DNA of 64,000 bases from positions 1-64,000 of the forward strand of contig JAJEIA010000058.1 in the NCBI GenBank assembly GCA_022823505.1, read 5' to 3'. The notes under the pieces are model-generated. The model saw only the letters and a program-made list of their open reading frames with translations, was not told where the DNA came from and searched no databases. The stretch comes from Dehalococcoidia bacterium (GTDB lineage: Bacteria; Chloroflexota; Dehalococcoidia; Lucifugimonadales; UBA3495). The translations under genes were made by a program, and so were the position numbers. Positions 26,223-34,723 of the stretch are shown here, piece after piece. Numbering within the stretch: the stretch's first letter is position 1; every line of letters begins with the position of its first letter.

Positions 26223-26261
26223 GGGCCAGCGGGCGCGCCAGCTCGTTGGCCCGCATTTTTT
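26223..26261 (+). terminator. Intrinsic terminator of locus B
   Basis: GGGCCAGCGGGC (26223-26234) pairs with GCTCGTTGGCCC (26241-26252), with two G-U wobbles, loop GCGCCA, then GCA and seven Ts. Same stem design as 24812-24842. Confidence 0.8.
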
Positions 26262-26376
26262 TCGGTCGAGCCGACCAAGAGTAAACGATGTCGATGTTCG
26301 ACGGGTCGAGGGGTCGCATCAACCGGGCGCCGGCCTGGCGGAAGGCTGGATCAGTCCCGGGAAACGGACAAAACGG

Positions 26377-27549
26377 CTATCGATGCCGGGCGCGCGGGTG
26401 TGCCATCTGTGCGGCCGTCTCCGGCGTCACGCCGGCGAACCGCTCAGGTCGGTATGGTCCCAACACCGTGTCGGCTCGGGCGCCATCACAGATCTCGAGC
26501 GCGGCGAGCTGACTCAGGACGGGAGCAAGCGTGACACCGCTGTGGGTGAGGGCGACATAGAGGTTTGGGGCTTGGGGAGCGAACCCCATCACGGGGTAGC
26601 CATCCAGCGGCATGGGACGCCATCCGACGGGAACCGGAACGGCCGAAGCGCCCTCCAACCCGGGCAGGTGCTGGCACGCCCTGGCGAGCAGGTCGTCGGC
26701 GTGGGCCTGGGTGTCGTCCTCGGCGAGGCTTTCCTGGTCGCCCTCGCCGATCATGAGGCGGCCGTCAGGGCACTGCCTGAGGTGGATTTCTCGACGCCCG
26801 TCTTCCAGGGGCGGCACGTAGACGACGGGCACGTTGTAGAGCAACGGCGGCATGGGGGTGGTGCGGATGACAACGCCCGGGCTCTCGGCCTGGGGCACGT
26901 TGACGCCGGCCATGGCGGCCACGGCGGTGGTGGCAGTGCCGGCGGCGACCACCACCAGGTCCGCGTCCATGTCGCCGGCAGTGGTCTGGAGCGAACCGAT
27001 GCGGTCATGGGAGTCCTTGCGCAGTCCGATTATTTCCACGTTGGACAACACGGACGCTTCCAACTCCGCCAGCCGATTCAGACAGGCGTCGACCACCAGT
27101 TGGGGCTCGACCTGTCCCTCGTTCTCGTTGTAGTCCGCGGCGGCGACGACACCGACGTTCAGCGCGGGCTCGAGTTCCTGCAGTTCCTCGCGAGAGACCA
27201 GACGGCTGGGATAGCCCCAGGACTGAAGCTGCTCGACCCGGGAGACAAGCGCCCTGGCGGCCTCCGGGTCGGCTTCCCACGCCACCTTGCCGCCCCAGCG
27301 GAGGCCGACATCTTCGTCCAGGGCGTCAGCGAACCGGGGCCACATCTCGAGAGAGCGGCGGTTCAGGTTGTGGTAACCGACCGGCTCCTTGGCGCCGGCG
27401 TTGATCCAGGCAAAGCTGTGACTGGAGGCGCCGCTGCCGGGTTCGTTCTGGTCGATGAGGGTAACGCGGGCGCCCCGGGAGGCGACGCGCCAGGCGATGG
27501 ACGCGCCCACGATGCCGGCGCCGATCACCACGACATGCCTGGTGTCCAT
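26377..27549 (-). CDS. FAD-dependent oxidoreductase (DAO/glycine oxidase family)
   Basis: 390 residues from ATG 27549. Flavoenzyme of the D-amino-acid oxidase/sarcosine oxidase superfamily that oxidises a C-N bond of an amine or amino acid. The FAD Rossmann motif is VVVIGAGIVGASIAWRVASRG with the terminal acidic residue in LIDQNEPG; GASSHSFAWINAG is the second FAD-binding element; GWRPMPLDGYPVMG near the C-terminus is also typical. The chosen start has GGAGGGG upstream and lies 1 nt after the MoxR stop. Substrate unknown. Confidence 0.88.
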   Translation of the reverse strand: MDTRHVVVIGAGIVGASIAWRVASRGARVTLIDQNEPGSGASSHSFAWINAGAKEPVGYHNLNRRSLEMWPRFADALDEDVGLRWGGKVAWEADPEAARALVSRVEQLQSWGYPSRLVSREELQELEPALNVGVVAAADYNENEGQVEPQLVVDACLNRLAELEASVLSNVEIIGLRKDSHDRIGSLQTTAGDMDADLVVVAAGTATTAVAAMAGVNVPQAESPGVVIRTTPMPPLLYNVPVVYVPPLEDGRREIHLRQCPDGRLMIGEGDQESLAEDDTQAHADDLLARACQHLPGLEGASAVPVPVGWRPMPLDGYPVMGFAPQAPNLYVALTHSGVTLAPVLSQLAALEICDGARADTVLGPYRPERFAGVTPETAAQMAHPRARHR

Positions 27550-27550
27550 G

Positions 27551-28501
27551 CTAACCCCTCCGGCCGCCGCGACGAGGGCCACGATTACGGGAACGTTCCA
27601 GGAGAGCGCGGGCCGGTTCGCCGCGCACGGCTTCGATGTCGTCCTGATACTTCAACATGATGCCGAGGGTGTCATCGATGACCTCGGGTTCAAGCTCGCG
27701 CATGTTCAGAGCCATCAGGGCGGAGGTCCAGTCCAGCGTTTCGGAGACGCCGGGTATCTTGTAAAGCTCGGTTTCCCGCAGTTCCTGGATGAATCCGGTG
27801 ACCTGCTGGGCAAGCTGGCGAGGAGCGTCGGGGAGACGCGCGTTGACGATCTGGAGTTCCTTCTGGTAGTCGGGGTAATCGACCCAATAGTAAAGACAGC
27901 GACGTTTTAGGGCGTCGTGGACCTCGCGGGTCCGGTTGGAAGTGATGACTACAACCGGCGGGTAGGCGGCGTGAAACGTGCCCAGCTCGGGTATCGTAAT
28001 CTGGTAATCCGCGAGGAGCTCCAGGAGGAAACCTTCGAACTCCTCGTCGGAGCGGTCGAGTTCGTCGATCAGGAGCACGGGAGCGCGGTCCCGGCTCTCG
28101 TCGATGGCTTCGAGCAATGGGCGCTTGATCAGGAACTGGGGGCTGAACAGGTCAACGCCGGCGGCGGTGTTGCCCTCGGTTTCGCGGCGGGCTTCCATGA
28201 GACGGATTTCGAGGAGCTGGCGCGTGTGGTTCCATTCGTAGACCGCGTGATTGATGTCCAAGCCCTCGTAGCATTGCAGCCGGATCAGGTCGGTGCCGAG
28301 GCCGGCGGCGAGGGCGCGGGCGATTTCGGTCTTGCCGACGCCGGCCTCGCCTTCCAGGAACAGGGGGCGGCGCAGCTTCAGCGCCAGAAAGATTGCGATG
28401 GCCAACCCGCGGTCGGTGATGTAGGCCTGGTCGCGCAGGAGACCCTGGACATCTTCGACTGAGGCGGGGAGTGATTCGGGCTCGGCGTGCAGGGCGGTCA
28501 A
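27551..28501 (-). CDS. MoxR family AAA+ ATPase
   Basis: 316 residues. Walker A GEAGVGKTEIA (about 51-61), Walker B PVLLIDELDR (about 141-150), sensor 1 VVITSNRTRE and the arginine-finger segment ALKRRCLYYWVDYP identify a MoxR-type chaperone ATPase, closest in style to CoxD-like and CbbQ-like members that help insert metal cofactors. MoxR genes usually sit next to a VWA-domain gene; none is present here. The FAD oxidoreductase follows 1 nt downstream. The C-terminus is very Arg/Gly-rich. Confidence 0.9.
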   Translation of the reverse strand: MTALHAEPESLPASVEDVQGLLRDQAYITDRGLAIAIFLALKLRRPLFLEGEAGVGKTEIARALAAGLGTDLIRLQCYEGLDINHAVYEWNHTRQLLEIRLMEARRETEGNTAAGVDLFSPQFLIKRPLLEAIDESRDRAPVLLIDELDRSDEEFEGFLLELLADYQITIPELGTFHAAYPPVVVITSNRTREVHDALKRRCLYYWVDYPDYQKELQIVNARLPDAPRQLAQQVTGFIQELRETELYKIPGVSETLDWTSALMALNMRELEPEVIDDTLGIMLKYQDDIEAVRGEPARALLERSRNRGPRRGGRRG

Positions 28502-28534
28502 GAGCGGCTCCGTCGGCGATAAAATATGGCCGGA

Positions 28535-29194
28535 CTATTGTAGCCCATTTGGGGGAGCGGAAAGGCGGGCAGTCCACCGCGGAATGAACTCACGGACGCG
28601 GTCGCGCAGGATCTGCCAGTGATCGCCCAAAGCGGCACGCTCGGATTGCGTCAGGCGGTCGTAGGTGCGGCCATACTGGGGAAAGTGCCACAGGGGGAAG
28701 ACCCAGAAACCATCGCCGCCGGTGTCGTTTCCCCGTTGCGCCATTGAGTCCACGATGAGGCCCGTGGCGCCGGACACCTCCCAGGACGCCACAGTCCGGC
28801 CGGCGTCGGCGATGGCGAGGGCTTCCACGAAGGCGGCGCTGCGCCGGTCGCCGGAGTACGGTTCCATCAACCGGAGGAGACGGCGTTGGCGCTCGGCGTC
28901 GTCAGCGGCCGGGCCGGCGAAGCGGTGGGTGTGCCGGCTCTCCCAATTCGCTCCCAAAACGGGGACGACCAAGCCGCCGTCGCTGGCGATGGCGGGCATG
29001 CCGGCCACTCGTGACCACTCCTCCGCCTTGGCGCGGGCGATGGCCTCGTGGGTGTCGCCGCTCTCATCGGGACCGGCGGACACGCCCAACTCGGCGGGGG
29101 AGAGGGCCCGGAGGGACGTTCCCTCGAGGAGCCAAGCGAGCATGCGCTGCTTGTCGGCGTTGCCGGTGGCGAGGAGAATTTGGGGAACGGACAC
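28535..29194 (-). CDS. Divergent HAM1/RdgB-like non-canonical purine NTP pyrophosphatase
   Basis: 219 residues. Family motifs are recognisable but altered: LLATGNADKQRM replaces the usual T-G-N-x2-K-x3-E, ESGDTHEAIARAKAEEW replaces the E-T-G-x-T-F-x2-N-A motif, and SDGGLVV replaces S-D-D-S-G-L. The later GGDGFWVFPLW stands where D-G-F-G-Y-D-P is expected. It may hydrolyse ITP/XTP or have a changed substrate. It lies 33 nt upstream of moxR and 27 nt downstream of the DUF6941-like gene, so part of a minus-strand run. Confidence 0.75.
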   Translation of the reverse strand: MSVPQILLATGNADKQRMLAWLLEGTSLRALSPAELGVSAGPDESGDTHEAIARAKAEEWSRVAGMPAIASDGGLVVPVLGANWESRHTHRFAGPAADDAERQRRLLRLMEPYSGDRRSAAFVEALAIADAGRTVASWEVSGATGLIVDSMAQRGNDTGGDGFWVFPLWHFPQYGRTYDRLTQSERAALGDHWQILRDRVREFIPRWTARLSAPPNGLQ

Positions 29195-29221
29195 CGGGGA
29201 ATCGCCAGGGGGAAGCCCGGA

Positions 29222-29620
29222 TCAGGAACCGCGCACGCTGACGTTGATGGGCAGGCGGGCGACTTCCGCGCCATCGATGGCAACGTGGAACGCGTGGGGC
29301 CCGGAGTGATCGAACGTGACCCCGTTGACTTCGGCAATGATCCGGGCGGTGGAGTCCACTACGCCGTCACGAAGCGGGAGCGTGATGTCCTGCTCGATGG
29401 GCGGGATGGCGTCGCGCGCGTCCGGGGTCAGAAGTCGGATCGCCATGCGTTTTTCTCCGGCTTCAACGACGGAATAGCGCATGACGCAGACCACCACGAA
29501 CCGGGGGTGGGTCATGGGCAGGGAAACGCCGGACACGCCGTCGATGCCCACGCCAAGGGCGTGCAGTTTGCCCCGGTCTTCCAGGGCGGAGTCGCACAGG
29601 AAAGCCAGATCAGTGTTCAT
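29222..29620 (-). CDS. Conserved hypothetical protein (DUF6941-like)
   Basis: 132 residues, soluble, beta-rich. The plan F-L-C-D-x-A near the start, HPRFVVVCVMRYS in the middle and GPHAFHVAIDGAEVARLPINV at the end matches small conserved proteins catalogued as DUF6941; I am fairly but not fully sure of that name. Function unknown. Between the MFS transporter (21 nt upstream) and the HAM1-like gene. Confidence 0.6.
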   Translation of the reverse strand: MNTDLAFLCDSALEDRGKLHALGVGIDGVSGVSLPMTHPRFVVVCVMRYSVVEAGEKRMAIRLLTPDARDAIPPIEQDITLPLRDGVVDSTARIIAEVNGVTFDHSGPHAFHVAIDGAEVARLPINVSVRGS

Positions 29621-29641
29621 GGGCGCCGGGGGTCCGGCCGA

Positions 29642-31048
29642 TCAGTTGCCGTCGCCGCCGGCGCTTCCGAAGGCGACACCGGTGGCAGCGGCCGCGGGGG
29701 GCACAATAGCCGGCGCAGCATTGGAAGTGGGCGTTCGTGCTTCCGGAGGCAATTGATCCTCCCAATCCGGTATCAACTGCCGCTTGGTGGTTTCCAGGGT
29801 CATGATGATGACCACGCCCAGGCCACTGAAGGTCATTGACAGGATGAAAGCCGGCAAATAGCCGATGAACTGGATGATGATGCCGGCCACGAGGGTCGAG
29901 ATGAAGTGTCCCATCATGGCGCCGGAGATCTGGAAGCCGTACACCGTGGCCACCGGTCCTGTACCAAAATACTGGCGGTTGACCACTGGGTATGCCGACA
30001 TCTCGCCGCCAAATCCCAGGCCGAACACGCAGGCGAAGAGGTAGAAAGCCCACACGTCACCGGCGACCAGGAGGATAGCCACCGAGCCGGCCTGGATGGC
30101 CAAGGCGGCGGACATGATGAGCTTGCCTCCGATGCGCTCGGTGATGATGGGAACGAGGAAACGACCGGCGATGCTGAAGACGTTGATGAGCGTGAGGATG
30201 ACCGCGGCGGTGGTGAATTCGATGCCGCGGGTCACCGCGAAGTCGACGACGAAGATCAGGACAATGCCGTGCCCGGCGCAACCCATGCCGTGGATGACCG
30301 GCAGGTTCCAGAAAGCGCGGGTGTGCTTCATCTGCCGCTGGAAAACCTTGAGACGGAGCTTGGAGGCTTCCGAGCTGAACTTGACCGGTGGCGGATCGGT
30401 GGCCGAAGCTCCGTATGCCAGCAGTCCCTTTTCGGATGGCTGATTGCGGAAGAACGGCATCAGGCCCAGGGTCAACCCACCGCCCACCAGGCCGATCACC
30501 ACGAATGTGGCGGTCCACCCGAAATTGACCAGCAACAGCGAGTACACGGGAGCGAGGGCGGCAGCGCCGACGCCGCCGGCCGCCCACATCAGGCCGATGC
30601 CCAGTCCGAGTCGCCGCTTGAACCAGGGGTTGACGGCGGCCATCAGGGGGACCATCGCGATCGAAGAAGTGAGCGCCAGCATGATGCTGTAAACGATGAA
30701 GAACTGCCAGACCTGGGTGATGAACCCGATCAGGATCATGCTCACACCGAACAGAATCCCACCAGCCATCAGGAGTTTACGGGCGCCCAGGATGTCGCCA
30801 AACCGTCCGCTGAACGGCGAAGTGAGCGAGCCGACCAGGTAGTAGCCGGCCAGCGCGAAGCCGATGACCGCGGGAGACCATCCGAAGCGGCCGCCTTCAT
30901 CCAGGGGCATGCGCAACTCGGGGACCATGATCCCGGCCGACATTGAGATGGACTGGCCGAAGATCTGGACCACCGAGAGGATCGCGATGATTATCCAGGC
31001 GTAGTGAAACCCGCCGTCGGACCGGCGAATGCGGTTGGGTGTGGCCAT
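29642..31048 (-). CDS. MFS transporter, oxalate/formate antiporter-like
   Basis: 468 residues with about 12 membrane helices. FGWSPAVIGFALAGYYLVGSLTSPFSGRFGDILGARKLLMAGG carries the MFS loop 2-3 signature (G-x3-D-x2-G-x-R-K), and the second half has IAGRFLVPIITERIGGKLIM in the corresponding position. The start (YAWIIIAILSVVQIFGQSISMSAG) is that of monocarboxylate/OFA-type carriers. A Pro/Ala-rich cytoplasmic tail of about 40 residues ends the protein. Substrate unknown, possibly an organic anion. Confidence 0.88.
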   Translation of the reverse strand: MATPNRIRRSDGGFHYAWIIIAILSVVQIFGQSISMSAGIMVPELRMPLDEGGRFGWSPAVIGFALAGYYLVGSLTSPFSGRFGDILGARKLLMAGGILFGVSMILIGFITQVWQFFIVYSIMLALTSSIAMVPLMAAVNPWFKRRLGLGIGLMWAAGGVGAAALAPVYSLLLVNFGWTATFVVIGLVGGGLTLGLMPFFRNQPSEKGLLAYGASATDPPPVKFSSEASKLRLKVFQRQMKHTRAFWNLPVIHGMGCAGHGIVLIFVVDFAVTRGIEFTTAAVILTLINVFSIAGRFLVPIITERIGGKLIMSAALAIQAGSVAILLVAGDVWAFYLFACVFGLGFGGEMSAYPVVNRQYFGTGPVATVYGFQISGAMMGHFISTLVAGIIIQFIGYLPAFILSMTFSGLGVVIIMTLETTKRQLIPDWEDQLPPEARTPTSNAAPAIVPPAAAATGVAFGSAGGDGN

Positions 31049-31084
31049 TCAGAGGGGACTCCTGTGTGGAGGAATGCCGGGGGG

Positions 31085-31375
31085 TCAGTGCAGGGGGCAG
31101 GCGAACAGGAACGATTTGCCCCACCAAGTTTCCGAGACAGGAGTCGCGGAAGCCAAACGGGGAACGGAATCGGAGTCGATGGCGCCGGGCACCGAGCCGG
31201 GCTGGTAGGGGGTGCCGGCAAAGCCGGAAGTTGCCGTGTTGGCAAGGCCGGAGAGATCCGCATCGCCCGACGCAGAGACCGCCCACGCGCCGAGGAAGAT
31301 GATCAACATCACGGTGATCACCATCGCGCCGATGGAGGTCAGTATGGCGAAGTTGCGCCGAGCGTACCCAACCAT
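31085..31375 (-). CDS. Small membrane-anchored hypothetical protein
   Basis: 96 residues, unrecognised. Starts MVGYARRNFAILTSIGAMVI; one hydrophobic helix at about 9-35 is followed by a Ser/Pro/Ala-rich external part ending in WGKSFLFACPLH. Located 36 nt upstream of the MFS gene on the same strand and possibly co-transcribed. GGAG lies about 14 nt upstream of the ATG, somewhat far. Confidence 0.5.
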   Translation of the reverse strand: MVGYARRNFAILTSIGAMVITVMLIIFLGAWAVSASGDADLSGLANTATSGFAGTPYQPGSVPGAIDSDSVPRLASATPVSETWWGKSFLFACPLH

Positions 31376-31445
31376 AGGGCGGTATTGTACTCCTGCCGCC
31401 GCCTACACGCCAATCGCGGGGTTGCCTCACGCGTACCCATTTGTC

Positions 31446-31577
31446 TTTTGCATCGATATACAGGATGGGCAAGATTAGATTGATTGCCGGAAACGCCCCG
31501 CACCCCGGGCGGCGCCATAACCGGAGCAAAGAGCCGTCGTTGCCGGCATCCTATGTATCCCGTTCATCGATGTAAGT
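31446..31577. repeat. Inverted pair of ACAGGATGG-type dispersed repeat
   Basis: The unit at about 31446-31480 (GCATCGATATACAGGATGGGC) and an inverted copy at about 31547-31577 (reverse complement TTACATCGATGAACGGGATAC) match the repeats at 6214-6347 and 20491-20526. Lies between the acyl-CoA dehydrogenase-like gene and the small membrane protein. Confidence 0.6.
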
Positions 31578-31629
31578 TTGCTTCCGTCGTCGATCTGGGC
31601 GGGTATGAGCGGAGTCACCGGATGTGGGG

Positions 31630-32784
31630 CTATTCGGCTAGGCTCTGCTGGAAAACCTGATCCCAGGCCAGGGCCCAGGGTGGGCGCAGGTATCCGAGGG
31701 CGCGGACGTCGTCGTACCAGACCGACAGGGGCGAGTAGCGGGTGTAGGCGCTGCCGCCGGACAGCTTGCAGAGGCGGCCCAGGCAGTCCTCGGCGAGACG
31801 GGCCACGCTTTCTTTCGCCAGCAGAAGTTCCCGCCGACCAGTATTGGTCTCCAGGCAACGGATCGCGCCCTCCCACGCCTGGCCGATGAGCCAGGCCTCC
31901 TGCTCGGCGTGGGCCCACTCGACCTGCTGGAACGCGCGCAGCCCGGGGTCGGACGCCATACCGTTCTTGATGCGGGGGCGGACATGATCCATGGCGGCAT
32001 CGACGACGCCGACGATCACGGAGGTGAAGGCGGCGGCGCCCAACCCTCCGTTGGCGCCCATCAGTTCAGCCTGATGATTGGGCCAGGCCACGCGAGTGGC
32101 CGGGAAGTCGGAGAACTGAAAGGCGTGGCTGTTGGTGGACTTCATGCCGTGGCCGCGCCACTCGGCGGTGAGCTTGAGGCCGGTGGAGCCGTCCCAGGGG
32201 TGGTTCCGGACTTCCATGAAAAACAGGTCGGGAGCGGTTTCCCCGGCGGCGAGGGCACGGGTGGTCATGAACGACGTGAGGCCGGAGCCGCTGCCGAAGT
32301 GTTTCTGCCCCGAGATTCGATAGCCAAAATCGGTGACGCCGTCGGGTTCGCACACGCTGGCCGTGCGGGAGGTGTCGCCGCCGGAGCCGGGTTCGCTGAC
32401 GATGGTTCCCCACCAGCAGCCGCTATGGACACTGTCGAACACGGCGTTGCGCTGCTTGATCCAGCCAGCGGTGAAAGGTTCGGGGACGGTGGGCAGCCGC
32501 CAGGATGACAGCACCAGGTGGTGCATAGCGCTGGCGAGGGTGATGGAAGGGTCGCCGACGGCCAGCTTGCGCAACATGGAGCAGATGGGCCGGGCCGACT
32601 GCTCGAGGGTCTCCCAGGTGCCGCCGAGGTCGGTGGGCACTGCCATGAGAGGCACGCCGATCTGGGCCAGGCGCGCGTAGTCGGCCGGGTCGGCCTTGAT
32701 CCGCTGCTGGCGGTCGGCGCGCTCTTCGGCCCATTCGGCGGCCACGGCAGGGGCCTGTTCCAGGATGGAAGCGATGGTCGTCAT
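31630..32784 (-). CDS. Acyl-CoA dehydrogenase family flavoprotein
   Basis: 384 residues. N-terminal helical domain, then WWGTIVSEPGSGGDTSRTA, the FAD-contact beta domain motif, GYRISGQKHFGSGSG and MKSTNSHAFQFSDFPATRV in the middle, and a C-terminal helical bundle ending AYTRYSPLSVWYDDVRALGYLRPPWALAWD. The last part resembles DszC/HsaA-type flavin monooxygenases of this fold as much as true acyl-CoA dehydrogenases; the usual catalytic Glu is not evident. The Uma2 gene lies just 4 nt upstream. Confidence 0.8.
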   Translation of the reverse strand: MTTIASILEQAPAVAAEWAEERADRQQRIKADPADYARLAQIGVPLMAVPTDLGGTWETLEQSARPICSMLRKLAVGDPSITLASAMHHLVLSSWRLPTVPEPFTAGWIKQRNAVFDSVHSGCWWGTIVSEPGSGGDTSRTASVCEPDGVTDFGYRISGQKHFGSGSGLTSFMTTRALAAGETAPDLFFMEVRNHPWDGSTGLKLTAEWRGHGMKSTNSHAFQFSDFPATRVAWPNHQAELMGANGGLGAAAFTSVIVGVVDAAMDHVRPRIKNGMASDPGLRAFQQVEWAHAEQEAWLIGQAWEGAIRCLETNTGRRELLLAKESVARLAEDCLGRLCKLSGGSAYTRYSPLSVWYDDVRALGYLRPPWALAWDQVFQQSLAE

Positions 32785-32788
32785 GCTG

Positions 32789-33487
32789 TTATTCTCCGTG
32801 GCCCGTCAGTTCGGCGTAGCGGTCGAACACGAGCCTCTGCACTTCAAACACGAAACCGGTCAGCACGTCCTCACCGGACAGGGTTTCAGGGTTGTCCAGT
32901 ACCTCAACCTCTCGTCCGGCGCGATAGACGTACACGCGCCGTCCGTACGGATCAATGTACCAACCGAGTCGAGCGCCGCCGTCCATCCATTCCTGCATTT
33001 TGGACAGACCAGCCTCGACGCGGTCGGTCCGGGAGCGGACCTCAACGACGAAATCGGGGGCGCCGGGTATGGTGCTCCGGTATTCCGCGGACCGGAGAGC
33101 GTCGAACCTTTCCTGGGTGATCCAGGCGGCGTCGGGGATGTAGACGGCGCCGCTGTGGAGTTGGTATGCCACGGTCTGGGATGACGCATAGCCGCCGTTG
33201 TCGTTCGTCCACAATGCGAGAGGAACGTTGGTCTGGTTCTCGCCGATATTGCTCTCCCAGCCAGTTGGCGGCATAACGATCAGGTCTCCATCTGCCGAAA
33301 ATTCAAAACTGTACGGCTCGTTGTCGCAAGCCATACGGAAGAGCTGCTCGGCGAATCCCGGAGATCTGCAGTCGATGCCCAACGCCGACAGGTTCAGGCG
33401 GAATTGGCCGACCAAGGGGGAAGAGGTGATCCCGCCGGGCTGCGACTGTGCTGCTGCTCCGGCGGGCGATCTTGTTGCAGTTGCCAT
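32789..33487 (-). CDS. Uma2 family endonuclease-like protein, copy 1
   Basis: 232 residues from ATG 33487. DUF820/Uma2 proteins have a PD-(D/E)XK restriction-nuclease fold; their true activity is not known. Seen here: YEFSADGDLIVMPP-type entry (SFEFSADGDLIVMPPTG), an Asp in IPDAAWI, and the core GAPDFVVEVRSRTD with the D..E-x-R triad, then WMDGGARLGWYIDPYGRRVYVYR. Very similar to the copy at 35337-36017, especially in the C-terminal third. Placed 4 nt upstream of the acyl-CoA dehydrogenase-like gene. Confidence 0.88.
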   Translation of the reverse strand: MATATRSPAGAAAQSQPGGITSSPLVGQFRLNLSALGIDCRSPGFAEQLFRMACDNEPYSFEFSADGDLIVMPPTGWESNIGENQTNVPLALWTNDNGGYASSQTVAYQLHSGAVYIPDAAWITQERFDALRSAEYRSTIPGAPDFVVEVRSRTDRVEAGLSKMQEWMDGGARLGWYIDPYGRRVYVYRAGREVEVLDNPETLSGEDVLTGFVFEVQRLVFDRYAELTGHGE

Positions 33488-33517
33488 GGCAGTCCCCACA
33501 GCGGATAGGCTTGGAGC

Positions 33518-34723
33518 CTATTGTACTGTGATGTCGTACCCGACGATGGCGCTGAAGTTCTTGCGCATGTTGTTGTAGCGTGGTTCGTGGGACTGGACGT
33601 TGCCCACGCTGTCCGTGGCGCGGGACATGACGTTGTACTGGCCGGGAGCGGCGTCCCAGACCCAGGACCAACGGCGCCACATCCAACGCTCCGCCGGCTC
33701 CTCCAGGCGCGCCGGTTGCCAGGACTTGCCGCCGTCGACGCTGACGTCGACCTGGGTGATGGCGCCGCCGCCACTCCAGGCGTAGCCACGAACGACGTGC
33801 TGGCCGGTGGGCAAGGTTGACGTGTCATCGTTGGGCTGGGAGACCAGCGATTTGACGCCGATGGTGGTGATCAGCTCCTTGTTGGGATCGTCGGGGGAGT
33901 CGCCGTAGTAGTAGAAGTTGTAGTGGTACCAGCAGTCGGGCTCGTGGTCGAGCACCTCCAGGCGGCGCAGCCACTTGACGGACCAGTTGCCGGACCAGCC
34001 GGGAACCAGGAGACGGATGGGAGCGCCGTGCAGGTGCTCAAGGATCTGGCCGTTCTGCGCGTAGGCGAGGATGGTGTCGGGATGGAGCGCCTTCTGGAGG
34101 GGGAGGCCCTTGTCGTAGAAGAACGGCTCGGTGCCCTCTTCCGCGGTGGCGGGCACGCCCTCGTCCCAGCCCTCGGCGCGGATGTGGGTGGCGCGGCCGG
34201 TCAGGCCGGCCTCGTTGAGGAGGGCGGCCAGGGGAACGCCGGTCCACTCGCTCCCGGACAGGATCATCCGCTCCTGGGTGCGTGACGGACGGGGACCCTC
34301 ACCCTTGAAGTACTCGAAGTAGGTGGCGTCGCTGCCGGAGCATTCCATGACGGTGCGGACCGAGCGCGAAGGGAAACGGCGCACGTCGTCGTAGGACAGG
34401 CGCAGGGGCTTTTTCACCTCCCCATCGACGGAAAGGGACCAGTCGCGAATGGCCACGGTGTCGGGTACGCCGAAGTGCTGGACGACGTAATGCAGTTCGG
34501 TGGGCGTGATGAGGCCCTCGAGTTCCATAACCGGCGTGCGGACGCGCTCGGTCTTGCCATCCGGGCGGAGCAACGTGACGGGTTCAACCTTTTTGTGGGG
34601 CCAACCGTACCAGGAGTCGGTGTTCTCGGCGCCGTCCGACGACTGTGCGCCGTCCATCTGCAAAAAGTCGGGCCGGGCCGCGTCGTCGGCCTGATTCTCC
34701 GGGGTATTCTGCTGGGTAGTCAT
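33518..34723 (-). CDS. Sulfite oxidase-like molybdopterin oxidoreductase (SoxC-type)
   Basis: 401 residues. The molybdenum-cofactor domain includes the ligand Cys in VMECSGSD (about 129), followed by a Moco-binding region and GAPIRLLVPGWSGNWSVKWLRRLEVLD, typical of sulfite oxidase/SoxC. The C-terminal immunoglobulin-like dimerisation domain is present (VRGYAWSGGGAITQVDVSVDGGKSWQPA, EHP-like end). No signal peptide is obvious, so either it is cytoplasmic or the export signal is missing. No haem domain. Expected to oxidise sulfite or a related S compound, passing electrons to an unknown acceptor. Confidence 0.88.
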   Translation of the reverse strand: MTTQQNTPENQADDAARPDFLQMDGAQSSDGAENTDSWYGWPHKKVEPVTLLRPDGKTERVRTPVMELEGLITPTELHYVVQHFGVPDTVAIRDWSLSVDGEVKKPLRLSYDDVRRFPSRSVRTVMECSGSDATYFEYFKGEGPRPSRTQERMILSGSEWTGVPLAALLNEAGLTGRATHIRAEGWDEGVPATAEEGTEPFFYDKGLPLQKALHPDTILAYAQNGQILEHLHGAPIRLLVPGWSGNWSVKWLRRLEVLDHEPDCWYHYNFYYYGDSPDDPNKELITTIGVKSLVSQPNDDTSTLPTGQHVVRGYAWSGGGAITQVDVSVDGGKSWQPARLEEPAERWMWRRWSWVWDAAPGQYNVMSRATDSVGNVQSHEPRYNNMRKNFSAIVGYDITVQ

